A stretch of DNA of 7,317 nt from an uncultured Myxococcales bacterium (GTDB lineage: Bacteria > Myxococcota_A > UBA9042), in assembly GCA_937915965.1 (NCBI GenBank), contig CALGHC010000135.1, positions 1 to 7,317 of the forward strand. Direction: 5' to 3'. Of the stretch, positions 1 through 5,299 are shown piece by piece. Position 1 is the stretch's first letter; every line of letters starts with the position of its first letter. Made by a program: the position numbers and the translations under genes. The notes beneath the pieces are model-generated. The model was not told the DNA's origin, searched no databases, and worked only from the letters and a program-made list of their open reading frames with translations.

Positions 1-1
1 A

Positions 2-835
2 TCAGTCGACGATCTCTTCAGTCATTTCGGCGACATCTTCGGTGATATCTTTGGTATGGGCGGGCGGCGCAGGGCGCGGCGAGGTCCCGGCCGTGGCGCA
101 GACCTGCGCTACGACATGGCGATCACGCTCGAACAGGCGGTCACAGGTATCGCCCAGGAGCTGGCACTGCCCCGCATGGAGCGCTGCGGTGACTGCGACG
201 GCGCGGGCGCACGCGCCGACGCCCAGCCCCAGACCTGCCCTCAGTGCCATGGCCGTGGCCAGGTCAACCACGCCCAGGGTCCGTTCATGCTGTCGGTGAC
301 CTGCTCGATGTGCGGTGGCCAGGGACGCATGGTTCGCGACGTCGATCGATGCTCAGGGTGCGGAGGTGCCGGCCAGATACGGATCGAACGTACGGTGCGC
401 ATCAAGGTACCCGCCGGCGTCGACACTGGCACCCGGCTTCGCATCTCCGGCGAGGGCGAAGCTGGCGACCGCGGCGGAACGGCCGGCGACCTCTACGTCG
501 TGCTGGCTGTCGAGCCCCACCCAGTCTTCCAGCGCGACGGTGACGATCTGCACTGCGAGGCTGTGATCGGCGTGGTGACCGCGACGCTTGGCGGTGTCCT
601 GGAAGTGCCTCTGATCGGCGGCGGTACCGACAAGGTGAAGATCCCAGCCGGCATCCAACCGGGCGAGCTGGTTCGGATTCGCGGGCGCGGCGTTCCGCAC
701 CTCGCCGGCAACGGCAATGGCGACCAGTACGCCCACGTTCGTGTGCAGATCCCGCAGAAACTGTCCCGAGCGCAGCGCAAGCTCTTCGAGCAGCTTGCCG
801 AAAGCGGCCTGCCCCAGCCGTCGCCGACGGACTGA
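2..835 (+). CDS. dnaJ: Chaperone protein DnaJ, 3' part (J domain lies outside the window)
   Basis: DnaJ (Hsp40) is the cytoplasmic co-chaperone that delivers unfolded clients to DnaK and stimulates its ATPase. The 277 visible codons start in the Gly/Phe-rich linker (HFGDIFGDIFG), so the J domain is upstream of the window. All four zinc-finger CxxCxGxG motifs are present: CGDCDGAG (185-208), CPQCHGRG (236-259), CSMCGGQG (302-325) and CSGCGGAG (350-373). This makes it a type I DnaJ with both zinc sites intact. The two C-terminal beta domains follow, including VKIPAGIQPGELVRIRGRGV and the end motif LSRAQRKLFEQLAE. It ends at TGA 833-835, and that stop lies inside a 33-bp tandem duplication (818-878) whose second copy reads CGA at the same place. 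CbpA is excluded because it lacks the zinc region. The start codon cannot be seen, and neither can any dnaK or grpE neighbour. Confidence 0.97.
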   Translation, partial: SVDDLFSHFGDIFGDIFGMGGRRRARRGPGRGADLRYDMAITLEQAVTGIAQELALPRMERCGDCDGAGARADAQPQTCPQCHGRGQVNHAQGPFMLSVTCSMCGGQGRMVRDVDRCSGCGGAGQIRIERTVRIKVPAGVDTGTRLRISGEGEAGDRGGTAGDLYVVLAVEPHPVFQRDGDDLHCEAVIGVVTATLGGVLEVPLIGGGTDKVKIPAGIQPGELVRIRGRGVPHLAGNGNGDQYAHVRVQIPQKLSRAQRKLFEQLAESGLPQPSPTD

Positions 836-878
836 GCCGGCCTGGCCGAACCGTCGCCGACGGACCGAGCCGGGCTGG
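818..878 (+). repeat. 33-bp-period tandem duplication spanning the dnaJ stop codon
   Basis: Two 28-nt copies, 818-845 and 851-878, match at 26 of 28 positions with a period of 33 nt (11 codons). Each contains the inverted repeat CCGTCGCCGACGG (818-830 and 851-863). The first copy carries the dnaJ stop TGA (833-835) and the second has CGA (866-868). Because the period is a multiple of three, the dnaJ frame stays open after the stop up to TAG at 1067-1069. The copies therefore differ at exactly the base that decides where DnaJ ends. There is no T-run after either hairpin, so this does not look like a standard intrinsic terminator. Confidence 0.9.
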
Positions 879-905
879 CAACGCCGACTGAAGCGCATCT
901 GACGA

Positions 906-933
906 TTGACAGAAGGTCCCGAATGCGCATACT
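906..933 (+). promoter_or_regulatory. Candidate sigma70 promoter for the rplY-pth-rpsF-rpsR-rplI operon
   Basis: A perfect -35 hexamer TTGACA (906-911) is followed after 16 nt by CATACT (928-933), which matches the -10 consensus at four of six positions. The predicted start near 940 leaves a leader of about 190 nt before rplY. A perfect TTGACA in a GC-rich gap directly before a translation operon is persuasive, although the -10 is not ideal. Confidence 0.6.
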
Positions 934-995
934 CCTGCGCGCTCCGCGGCCTGCCGCCGCACCCCGCAAAACGGGTGCCGCTGGCCAGGACAAGG

Positions 996-1017
996 ACCAT
1001 CGGCAACATGGTTTGCC
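996..1017 (+). promoter_or_regulatory. Two mutually exclusive small hairpins in the rplY leader
   Basis: ACCAT (996-1000) can pair with ATGGT (1008-1012). The overlapping GGCAA (1002-1006) can instead pair with TTGCC (1013-1017). Both stems have 5 bp with loops of 7 and 6 nt, and they cannot form together. A third small stem CCCG/CGGG (963-966 with 972-975) lies upstream. Whether any of these regulates rplY is unknown; stems this short also arise by chance in GC-rich DNA. Confidence 0.3.
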
Positions 1018-1019
1018 AC

Positions 1020-1049
1020 CCGGCCCACGCAATGCCGGCCCACGCAATG
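1020..1049 (+). repeat. Perfect 15-bp tandem repeat, two copies, in the rplY leader
   Basis: CCGGCCCACGCAATG occurs at 1020-1034 and again at 1035-1049 with no difference. It lies in the presumed untranslated leader of rplY, about 80 nt before the start codon. I see no coding role for it. It looks like a recent slippage duplication. Confidence 0.85.
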
Positions 1050-1127
1050 ATCGGGTGCCTGCATCGTAGAGATGTGCGGCGACCGACGGCGCGTGGGTCA
1101 CGCGGCCGAGCCGCTAGGGAGAATGTG

Positions 1128-1736
1128 ATGCATACCCTCGATATCGAACTCCGTCCGCGATTCCTGAACGGCACCGACATCGCCAAGAAGATCCGCCGGG
1201 CAGGGCTGTTGCCCGCCGTCGTCTATCGCAACGGCGAGGCCGCGCAGTCAGTCGCACTCGATCCCAAGCCGATGCGCAAGGGCCTGCAGGGCGTGTACGG
1301 GACCAACCAGATCTTCAAGATCACGCTCTCCGGCGAGACCAGGCTGGCGTTGGTTCGCGAGTTCCAACTCCATCCCGTCAAGCGCAACTTGCTGCACGTC
1401 GACCTGATGGTCGTCGAGGCCGACTCGCCGATCACGGTGACCGTGCCGGTGCGTACCGTGGGACGCTCCGCTGGCGAGAAGGCCGGCGGTCGCGTTGAGA
1501 TCATCACCCGGTTCGTCAAGGTGCGCTGTACGCCAGAGACCCTGCCAACCCATATCGAGGTCAACGTCACGCCGTTCTTGGGCGGCACCACGCTGCCGGT
1601 TGAGGATCTTCCCTTCCCCAATGGGGTGGTGCCGGTCTTCAGGCGCTCCTACAAGGTGTTGCGAGTGACGATGCCCAAGCTTGAGGTTGAGGTGGCGGAG
1701 GAAGAGGCAGCAGAGCCAGCGACCGTTGCAGAATAG
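1128..1736 (+). CDS. rplY: 50S ribosomal protein L25, long CTC/TL5 form
   Basis: L25 binds 5S rRNA in the central protuberance of the 50S subunit. The 202-residue protein has the long general-stress (CTC/TL5) architecture. The N-terminal 5S-binding domain (about residues 1-95) includes GLLPAVVYRNG and FQLHPVKRNLLHVDLMVV. A C-terminal beta domain (about 100-185) and an acidic tail rich in Glu and Ala follow. The length fits the CTC form and is about twice that of E. coli L25. I chose ATG 1128 because AGGGAG (1116-1121) sits 6 nt before it and homology begins there. The frame is open upstream to 906, but that stretch has no L25 character and contains the promoter. The PAVVYG motif common in the family has Arg in place of Gly here. 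It is the first gene of the run leading to pth, a pairing common in bacteria. Confidence 0.96.
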   Translation: MHTLDIELRPRFLNGTDIAKKIRRAGLLPAVVYRNGEAAQSVALDPKPMRKGLQGVYGTNQIFKITLSGETRLALVREFQLHPVKRNLLHVDLMVVEADSPITVTVPVRTVGRSAGEKAGGRVEIITRFVKVRCTPETLPTHIEVNVTPFLGGTTLPVEDLPFPNGVVPVFRRSYKVLRVTMPKLEVEVAEEEAAEPATVAE

Positions 1737-1770
1737 GATCGGAAGGGAGAGCCGCCGCGCGGCCCGAGTT

Positions 1771-1794
1771 CACGGCCGCCTGCGCGGCGCCGTG
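1771..1794 (+). promoter_or_regulatory. GC-rich hairpin between rplY and pth
   Basis: CACGGC (1771-1776) pairs perfectly with GCCGTG (1789-1794). After one bulged C (1777), GCC (1778-1780) pairs with GGC (1786-1788), leaving a 5-nt loop. It begins 35 nt after the rplY stop within a 121-bp gap. No T-run follows, so it is more likely an mRNA processing, stability or attenuation element than an intrinsic terminator, if it has a function at all. Confidence 0.4.
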
Positions 1795-1857
1795 GCCGCG
1801 ACAGTGGCATGACAACCTGGTGAGCGACGCAGATTGCGCGCCGGAGGAGAGCGGACG

Positions 1858-2442
1858 ATGCCAGAGGAGCAAGCGATCCGCGCGATCGTTGGCCTGGGCA
1901 ACTTCGGGCGCGAATACGCCGAGACCCGCCACAACGTCGGCTTCATGGCCGTCGACGCGCTCGCCGCCGAGCACGGCGTCACATGGGCTCGCAAGTTCTC
2001 CGGTCGCCACGGCCGCCTTCTGGTGGGCCGGCACGATCTGCTGGTGCACGAACCGCTGACGTACATGAACCTCAGCGGTGACAGCGTGCAGCCTATGTGC
2101 GCGTTCTACCGTCTGCCTGCGGAGGCGATGGTCGTTGTTCACGACGACATCGACTTGCCGTTTGGCGAGCTGCGGATTCGCGACGGCGGCGGTCACGGAG
2201 GCCACAACGGCATCCGGTCGATCCGCCAGCGCATGGGGACCGACCGCTTCGTCCGCCTCAAGGTGGGAGTCGGGCGGCCGGGCCAGGGCGAGGTCACCGA
2301 CCACGTGCTGGGTCGCTTCACGGGCGACGAGCGGGCAGCATTGCCTGCGTTGATTACCGCCACCGTGCGGACGCTGTGGCTGCTCATCGAGCAGGGCGTC
2401 AAGGTGGCGACGAACGAAACGAATGGCAGAAAGGTCGTGTGA
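1858..2442 (+). CDS. pth: Peptidyl-tRNA hydrolase (Pth, bacterial type)
   Basis: Pth cleaves the ester bond of peptidyl-tRNAs dropped by ribosomes, returning free tRNA to the cytoplasmic pool. The protein has 194 residues, the same length as E. coli Pth. The active site can be placed by family pattern: Asn15 in VGLGNFG, catalytic His25 in TRHNVGF, Asn71 in TYMNLSG, Asp96 in VVHDDIDLPFG and Asn117 in GGGHGGHNG. These correspond to E. coli Asn10, His20, Asn68, Asp93 and Asn114, so the enzyme should be active. ATG 1858 was chosen because GGAGG (1843-1847) lies 10 nt upstream and the alignment starts a few residues in; in-frame codons upstream add only a few residues. It follows rplY by 121 bp and precedes rpsF by 152 bp on the same strand. 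Confidence 0.98.
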   Translation: MPEEQAIRAIVGLGNFGREYAETRHNVGFMAVDALAAEHGVTWARKFSGRHGRLLVGRHDLLVHEPLTYMNLSGDSVQPMCAFYRLPAEAMVVVHDDIDLPFGELRIRDGGGHGGHNGIRSIRQRMGTDRFVRLKVGVGRPGQGEVTDHVLGRFTGDERAALPALITATVRTLWLLIEQGVKVATNETNGRKVV

Positions 2443-2460
2443 CCCTACTGCCTTCATAGC

Positions 2461-2489
2461 GGGTGTCGGACGTTCCGGCACCGACGCTC
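2461..2489 (+). promoter_or_regulatory. Long stem-loop in the rpsF leader, candidate S6:S18-binding element
   Basis: Nineteen nt after the pth stop, 2461-2469 can pair with 2481-2489 in a 9-bp helix. It has seven Watson-Crick pairs, including GTCGG (2465-2469) with CCGAC (2481-2485), and two G-U pairs. The 11-nt loop contains CCG (2475-2477). In many bacteria the rpsF mRNA leader carries a structure with a conserved unpaired CCG that binds the S6:S18 heterodimer and represses the operon. Position and the unpaired CCG fit this, but I could not align the full published consensus, so the assignment is an inference. Confidence 0.35.
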
Positions 2490-2554
2490 CTGGCTCCCCC
2501 AGAGGCGCCGAAGAGTGGCCTCGCGGCCGCCCGACGGGCAGGCAAGGGAGCGAA

Positions 2555-2571
2555 CGCGGTAATCTGCCGCG
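2555..2571 (+). promoter_or_regulatory. Hairpin just upstream of the rpsF ribosome binding site
   Basis: CGCGG (2555-2559) pairs with CCGCG (2567-2571) around a 7-nt loop, ending 23 nt before the rpsF start codon. A GCCC/GGGC stem (2529-2532 with 2536-2539) lies a little further upstream. The purine-rich Shine-Dalgarno stretch after the hairpin stays unpaired in this fold. These may be parts of a larger leader structure. Confidence 0.3.
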
Positions 2572-2594
2572 GATCCAAGAGGAGAGGTTCTTCC

Positions 2595-3077
2595 ATGATT
2601 CTTTGCCGTCTCTATGAGACGATCTTTATCGCCCGCCCAGAAGCTGACGACGAAGCCATCGAGAAAGTTCACGGGCGCATCCTGAAGGCCCTGGAGCAGA
2701 ACGGTGGCATCGAGCTGAAGCTGGTCAACTGGGGCAAGCGACGGCTGGCGTACGACATCGCCGGCAACCGCAAGGGCAACTACTTCTACATGGGTTACAT
2801 CGCGTCGCCGACGGTGGTGGAGGAACTCCAACGACAGCTCAAGCTGTCGACGGACGTCATTCGCTACCACACGGCACGTCTTGGCGACCTTAAGCCGCTG
2901 ACCGCCTTCGATGTCGAGGTCGAGCGCAAGCGCGTCGAAAGCTGGACGCCCGAGCGCGAGGAAGACGAAGAGGAGCAGTACCTCCGGCGCCGCGATCGCG
3001 GCGACCGTGGTGACCGCGGCGACCGCGGCGACCGCGGTGACCGCTATGACCGGGGCGACCGCGACTACAACGACTAG
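2595..3077 (+). CDS. rpsF: 30S ribosomal protein S6 with an Arg-Gly-Asp repeat tail
   Basis: S6 binds the central domain of 16S rRNA on the 30S platform as a heterodimer with S18, which is encoded 18 bp downstream. The S6 fold covers about residues 1-115 and shows LYETIFIARPEA, the family signature NWGKRRLAYDI (45-55) and YFYMGYIASP. ATG 2595 is preceded at 7 nt by a strong GAGGAGAGG Shine-Dalgarno; the frame is open upstream to 2463 but that part lacks homology. The 160-residue length exceeds the usual 95-135. The excess is a tail with an acidic patch (EREEDEEEQ, 120-128) followed by six RGD triplets and one RYD (135-155). E. coli S6 also has an acidic tail, extended by RimK with glutamates; an RGD-rich tail is different and could contact RNA, which is my inference. 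Confidence 0.98.
   Translation: MILCRLYETIFIARPEADDEAIEKVHGRILKALEQNGGIELKLVNWGKRRLAYDIAGNRKGNYFYMGYIASPTVVEELQRQLKLSTDVIRYHTARLGDLKPLTAFDVEVERKRVESWTPEREEDEEEQYLRRRDRGDRGDRGDRGDRGDRYDRGDRDYND
2997..3059 (+). repeat. 9-bp coding repeat (Arg-Gly-Asp) at the end of rpsF
   Basis: Seven consecutive 9-bp units encode RGD five times, then RYD, then RGD. The units differ at synonymous third positions (CGC, CGT and CGG for Arg; GGC and GGT for Gly). This suggests the peptide has been kept while the DNA drifted, as opposed to a very fresh expansion. The repeat remains prone to in-frame length change because the unit is three codons. Confidence 0.93.
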
Positions 3078-3095
3078 CCGAAGGGGAGTGTCATC

Positions 3096-3338
3096 ATGAG
3101 AGATCTGCTGCGTCGTCGTCGTCGCCGGAAGGTATGTCCGTTCTGCGCCGACAAATCCATGTACATCGACTACAAGACCCCGAGCATGCTCAAGCGCTTC
3201 ATCACCGAGCGCGGCAAGATCGTGCCTCGGCGCATTTCGGGCGTGTGTGCTCCGCACCAGCGCTCGCTGCAAAACGCCATCAAGCAGGCACGTGTCCTCG
3301 CTCTGATGCCGTACGCGAGCAACTCAGCCAACGCTTGA
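3096..3338 (+). CDS. rpsR: 30S ribosomal protein S18, zinc-ligand (C+) form
   Basis: S18 pairs with S6 on the 30S platform. The 80-residue protein starts with an Arg run (residues 6-11), followed by KVCPFCADKSMYIDYK, the core MLKRFITERGKIVPRRISG and CAPHQRSLQNAIKQARVLALMPY, all typical of S18. Cys14, Cys17, Cys51 and His54 form a CxxC...CxxH set, so this is a C+ paralogue expected to bind zinc. Bacteria often also carry or switch to C- copies under zinc limitation through Zur, but no second copy is visible here. ATG 3096 has AAGGGGAG (3081-3088) 7 nt upstream. The gap to rpsF is 18 bp, so the two are surely cotranscribed. Confidence 0.98.
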   Translation: MRDLLRRRRRRKVCPFCADKSMYIDYKTPSMLKRFITERGKIVPRRISGVCAPHQRSLQNAIKQARVLALMPYASNSANA

Positions 3339-3351
3339 CCTGGGCTGAGGT

Positions 3352-3405
3352 GATTGGCGTCGCTCAATCGGGTTGGATCGGCAAAGCCGCTTTCGGGGTT
3401 CCCCG
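3352..3405 (+). promoter_or_regulatory. Cluster of three small hairpins between rpsR and rplI
   Basis: The 126-bp rpsR-rplI gap contains GATTG/CAATC (3352-3356 with 3365-3369), CGGC/GCCG (3379-3382 with 3386-3389) and the perfect inverted repeat CGGGG/CCCCG around TT (3394-3398 with 3401-3405). None has a T-run. They may mark an mRNA processing site within the operon, but chance pairing in GC-rich DNA cannot be excluded. Confidence 0.3.
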
Positions 3406-3464
3406 TCGCACGGCACCGCATCGACCCGAGCGATCAGCGCGAACGCCCCCCAATGGAGTCCACG

Positions 3465-3914
3465 ATGAAGGTCATTTTGCGAGAGAACGTGCCGCACGTC
3501 GGGCGCATTGGCGATGTCGTCAAGGTGGCCGATGGCTTCGGCATGAACTATCTGCTGCCGCGCAACCTGGCGATGCTCGCCAACGAGCGTAACCTCGGAC
3601 AGTTCAAGCACAATCAGGCTGTGGCTGCGAAGCGACTCGAGCGCGCTCGTGCCGACTCCGTCGCGGTCGCCGACAAGCTCAAGGGCTTCAAGCTCACGCT
3701 CACGAAGCACGCTGGCGAAGAGGGCAAGCTCTTCGGCTCGGTTACGACCCGTGAGCTGGCCGATTTGATGGGAGATCACGGATTCGTCTTCGATCGCCGC
3801 GATCTGACGATCGTCGAGCCCATCAAGGAGCTTGGTGAGTTTGAGGTTGTTGCCAAGCTTGCCGGCGACGTCAGCGCGAAGTTCGCGGTCATCGTTCAAG
3901 CTGCCGAGGTCTAG
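3465..3914 (+). CDS. rplI: 50S ribosomal protein L9
   Basis: L9 binds 23S rRNA at the base of the L1 stalk and reaches out from the ribosome through a long helix. The 149 residues match the length of E. coli L9. The N-terminal rRNA-binding domain shows MKVILRENV and GDVVKVADGFGMNYLLPRNLA. A long Lys/Ala/Glu-rich connecting helix (about 41-75) and the C-terminal domain with EGKLFGSVT follow. I chose ATG 3465 because it gives the canonical MKVIL start and GGAG (3455-3458) lies 6 nt upstream. The in-frame ATG 3453 would add four residues and has no Shine-Dalgarno. It is the last gene of the operon in this window. The replicative helicase gene dnaB, often found next, is absent, and the convergent exbD follows. 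Confidence 0.98.
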   Translation: MKVILRENVPHVGRIGDVVKVADGFGMNYLLPRNLAMLANERNLGQFKHNQAVAAKRLERARADSVAVADKLKGFKLTLTKHAGEEGKLFGSVTTRELADLMGDHGFVFDRRDLTIVEPIKELGEFEVVAKLAGDVSAKFAVIVQAAEV

Positions 3915-3961
3915 TCGCCTCGGTTGGCGCGATTTGTATGGGCGCGATCCCCGCCGAGGCG
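3904..3961 (+). terminator. Competing GC-rich stem-loops at the end of rplI
   Basis: CGCCTCGG (3916-3923), starting 2 nt after the rplI stop, pairs perfectly with CCGAGGCG (3954-3961) across 30 nt. Its CCTCGG part (3918-3923) can instead pair with CCGAGG (3904-3909), which lies in the last rplI codons, around an 8-nt loop that holds the stop codon. The position at an operon end facing a convergent gene suggests transcription termination or 3' end protection. No T-run follows, so the label terminator is tentative. Confidence 0.4.
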
Positions 3962-3996
3962 GTCCTAGCGGTGCGCTGGCGCCGCGATCAGTGTCG

Positions 3997-4013
3997 GCCG
4001 GAAACGAGCCGGC
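3997..4013. terminator. Hairpin in the rplI/exbD convergent gap
   Basis: GCCGG (3997-4001) and CCGGC (4009-4013) form a 5-bp stem with a 7-nt loop, 19 nt beyond the exbD stop when read on the - strand. The location between convergent genes is right for a bidirectional terminator. Neither side has a T-run, so this is a weak call. Confidence 0.3.
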
Positions 4014-4031
4014 GGTCTGATTGACGGTGCG

Positions 4032-4508
4032 TCAGTCGACACCGGCCGCGCCACCCTCGCCACCCTCGGCACGTGTCGCCAGGCCGACGTTGCGCAGCCC
4101 AAGTGACTGCAGCCTCGCGATCAACTCCATGACTCGCTCATAGGTCAACTTGCGATCGGCTTCGACCCGCACCTGCATCTCCGGGTCGCGGCTGATCTTC
4201 TCGATTAGCGCCTTCTCCAGCGAACGCATGTCGGTGGCTTCGCCGCCCCGGTAGAGCGCTCCGTCTGCGTCGATCTGGACCACAACCTCGGTCGACTTCT
4301 TCGAACCCGCCTCCGTCGAACCGGCCGGCAGCGCGAGATCGACCTGACCGGTCGCTGACTCGCTGCGACCCTGCTCGATCATCGCCGCCGATGACACCAT
4401 GTAGATGATCAGCAGGGCGAAGACGACATCGACAAGCGGCGTCAGGTTCAGCTGCACGCCGGGCTGGACGATCTCCTCGGGACGTTCTCCCCAGTCAGGG
4501 ATGCGCAT
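4032..4508 (-). CDS. exbD: ExbD/TolR-family biopolymer transport protein
   Basis: ExbD/TolR is the single-span partner of ExbB/TolQ; together they carry the proton flux that energises TonB or the Tol system. The 158 residues show a short cytoplasmic N-terminus and one membrane segment (about 20-40, LNLTPLVDVVFALLIIYMV) with the essential aspartate at Asp27, equivalent to E. coli ExbD Asp25. A periplasmic domain follows (about 60-148), with VVVQIDADGALYRGG and the end YERVMELIARLQSLGLRNVGLAT. The ATG complementary to 4506-4508 was chosen for its GGAGG (plus-strand 4515-4519) at 6 nt and its position before the membrane segment. Upstream in-frame codons only read across the exbB end. It overlaps exbB by 14 nt, implying translational coupling. 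The ExbD versus TolR choice is open, since no tonB, tolA or tolB is in view. Confidence 0.93.
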   Translation of the reverse strand: MRIPDWGERPEEIVQPGVQLNLTPLVDVVFALLIIYMVSSAAMIEQGRSESATGQVDLALPAGSTEAGSKKSTEVVVQIDADGALYRGGEATDMRSLEKALIEKISRDPEMQVRVEADRKLTYERVMELIARLQSLGLRNVGLATRAEGGEGGAAGVD

Positions 4509-5187
4509 TGCCAGCCTCCGGCACGGAGTCGGCGCCCGCCACGGCCGGGTGCTGTCGCGCTGTGCCCGACGGCACACGCGAGAGGTGATCGGCTACTTCC
4601 TCGACGAGAAGCTGCACCTCGAGAACCGCGCGGCCAAGCCAAGCCCCGAGGACCTGGTGAAGAATCACGATGACTACGGCGACGACGATCCCCGTCGCGG
4701 TCGTGATGAGCGCCTCGGCCACGCCCCGCGAGACCACATCGAAGCCGCCGCTGCCTTCCTCGCCCATCCGATGCAGCGCCCGCATGATGCCCAGCACGGT
4801 ACCAAGCAGGCCGAGAAACGGCGCCATCGTGCCGAAGCTGGCGAGCAGGCCGAGGCCACGACGCATGCGCAGCGACAGCCGCCGTGCCTCGCGCGCCATC
4901 ACAGCCAGAATCTCGTCGTGCGGCTCACCGCGCATGGCCAGCTCGATGCCGCGGCCCAGGATTGGCGCGAGGTGATGGCGCATCTCGGCGCAATTCGCCA
5001 GCACGGTCGGTAGGTCGCCCTTGGCGGCTGCGTCGCGTACCCGGCGTGACAGCGCGTGCACGTCTGGAACAAGACCGCGGATCGCCACCAATCGTTCAAT
5101 GAAGATGGTGAAGGAGAGAATCGCGACGGTGGCGATGGCGTACATCGTCGGTCCGCCGCGTTCGAAGAGACTATAGACGTCGTCCAT
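4495..5187 (-). CDS. exbB: ExbB/TolQ/MotA-family proton channel protein
   Basis: ExbB/TolQ forms the pentameric inner-membrane channel that surrounds an ExbD/TolR dimer. The 230-residue protein has three predicted membrane segments: about 15-34 (MYAIATVAILSFTIFIERLV), 111-136 (with APFLGLLGTVLGIM) and 158-183 (with EALITTATGIVV). This is the family topology, with a large cytoplasmic loop between the first two. Thr130 and Thr163 match the channel threonines Thr148 and Thr181 of E. coli ExbB. By my alignment the usual Pro a few residues later in the third segment is Val172, a small oddity. The ATG complementary to 5185-5187 has AGGA 6 nt upstream. The gene precedes and overlaps exbD. I cannot tell a TonB-linked from a Tol-linked or a dedicated transporter. 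Confidence 0.93.
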   Translation of the reverse strand: MDDVYSLFERGGPTMYAIATVAILSFTIFIERLVAIRGLVPDVHALSRRVRDAAAKGDLPTVLANCAEMRHHLAPILGRGIELAMRGEPHDEILAVMAREARRLSLRMRRGLGLLASFGTMAPFLGLLGTVLGIMRALHRMGEEGSGGFDVVSRGVAEALITTATGIVVAVVIVILHQVLGAWLGRAVLEVQLLVEEVADHLSRVPSGTARQHPAVAGADSVPEAGNAHP

Positions 5188-5239
5188 GCACGGTCCTGTT
5201 CGGGCGAGCGGCCCCGCCCATCAAATCGCAACGGCGCAG

Positions 5240-5268
5240 CCTATCACAGGCCCCCGGTCGCGCTGCAA
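5240..5268 (-). promoter_or_regulatory. Candidate exbB-exbD promoter
   Basis: Read on the - strand, TTGCAG (complement of 5263-5268) and GATAGG (complement of 5240-5245) are separated by 17 nt. They match the sigma70 hexamers at four and three of six positions, and the implied start is about 45 nt before the exbB ATG. The -35 lies inside the exbB-proximal copy of the 23-bp tandem repeat. The hexamers are weak, which would fit an activated promoter. Confidence 0.4.
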
Positions 5269-5299
5269 ACCGGAGGCCGGTCGCGCTGCAAACCGAAGG
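5254..5299. repeat. 23-bp tandem repeat, two copies, upstream of exbB
   Basis: Copies at 5254-5276 and 5277-5299 agree at 22 of 23 positions; a shared 19-bp core (CCGGTCGCGCTGCAAACCG) is perfect. A 23-bp period is close to two turns of B-DNA, so a protein bound to each copy would sit on nearly the same face of the helix. One copy overlaps the candidate exbB -35 and the other lies just upstream, the usual layout of paired operator or activator sites. A simple slippage duplication would look the same. Confidence 0.85.

Noticed and set aside
836..1069. Stop-codon readthrough product extending DnaJ by 78 codons
   Set aside because: The open stretch contains the perfect TTGACA promoter element, its translation past the duplication is low-complexity, and nothing in the context indicates programmed readthrough.
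906..1127. N-terminal extension of L25, or a leader peptide in the same frame
   Set aside because: The extension has no L25 similarity, would begin at the TTG of the -35 box, and ATG 1128 has a well-placed AGGGAG.
353..1186. Long open frames on the - strand opposite dnaJ and rplY
   Set aside because: They run antisense to clear genes, their translations resemble nothing known, and long antisense frames are expected in GC-rich coding DNA. The same applies to 1639-2481, 2454-3272 and 3324-3899 on the - strand.
2997..3059. RGD triplets as an integrin-binding or adhesion motif
   Set aside because: The protein is a cytoplasmic ribosomal protein. The triplets result from a 9-bp repeat and have no link to cell adhesion.
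4509..4577. Longer ExbD starting near 4577
   Set aside because: The added residues merely read the exbB 3' end in another frame and are Arg-rich with no family similarity, whereas the start at 4508 has GGAGG at 6 nt.
5254..5299. CRISPR array
   Set aside because: There are only two directly adjacent copies with no spacers, and no cas genes are present.
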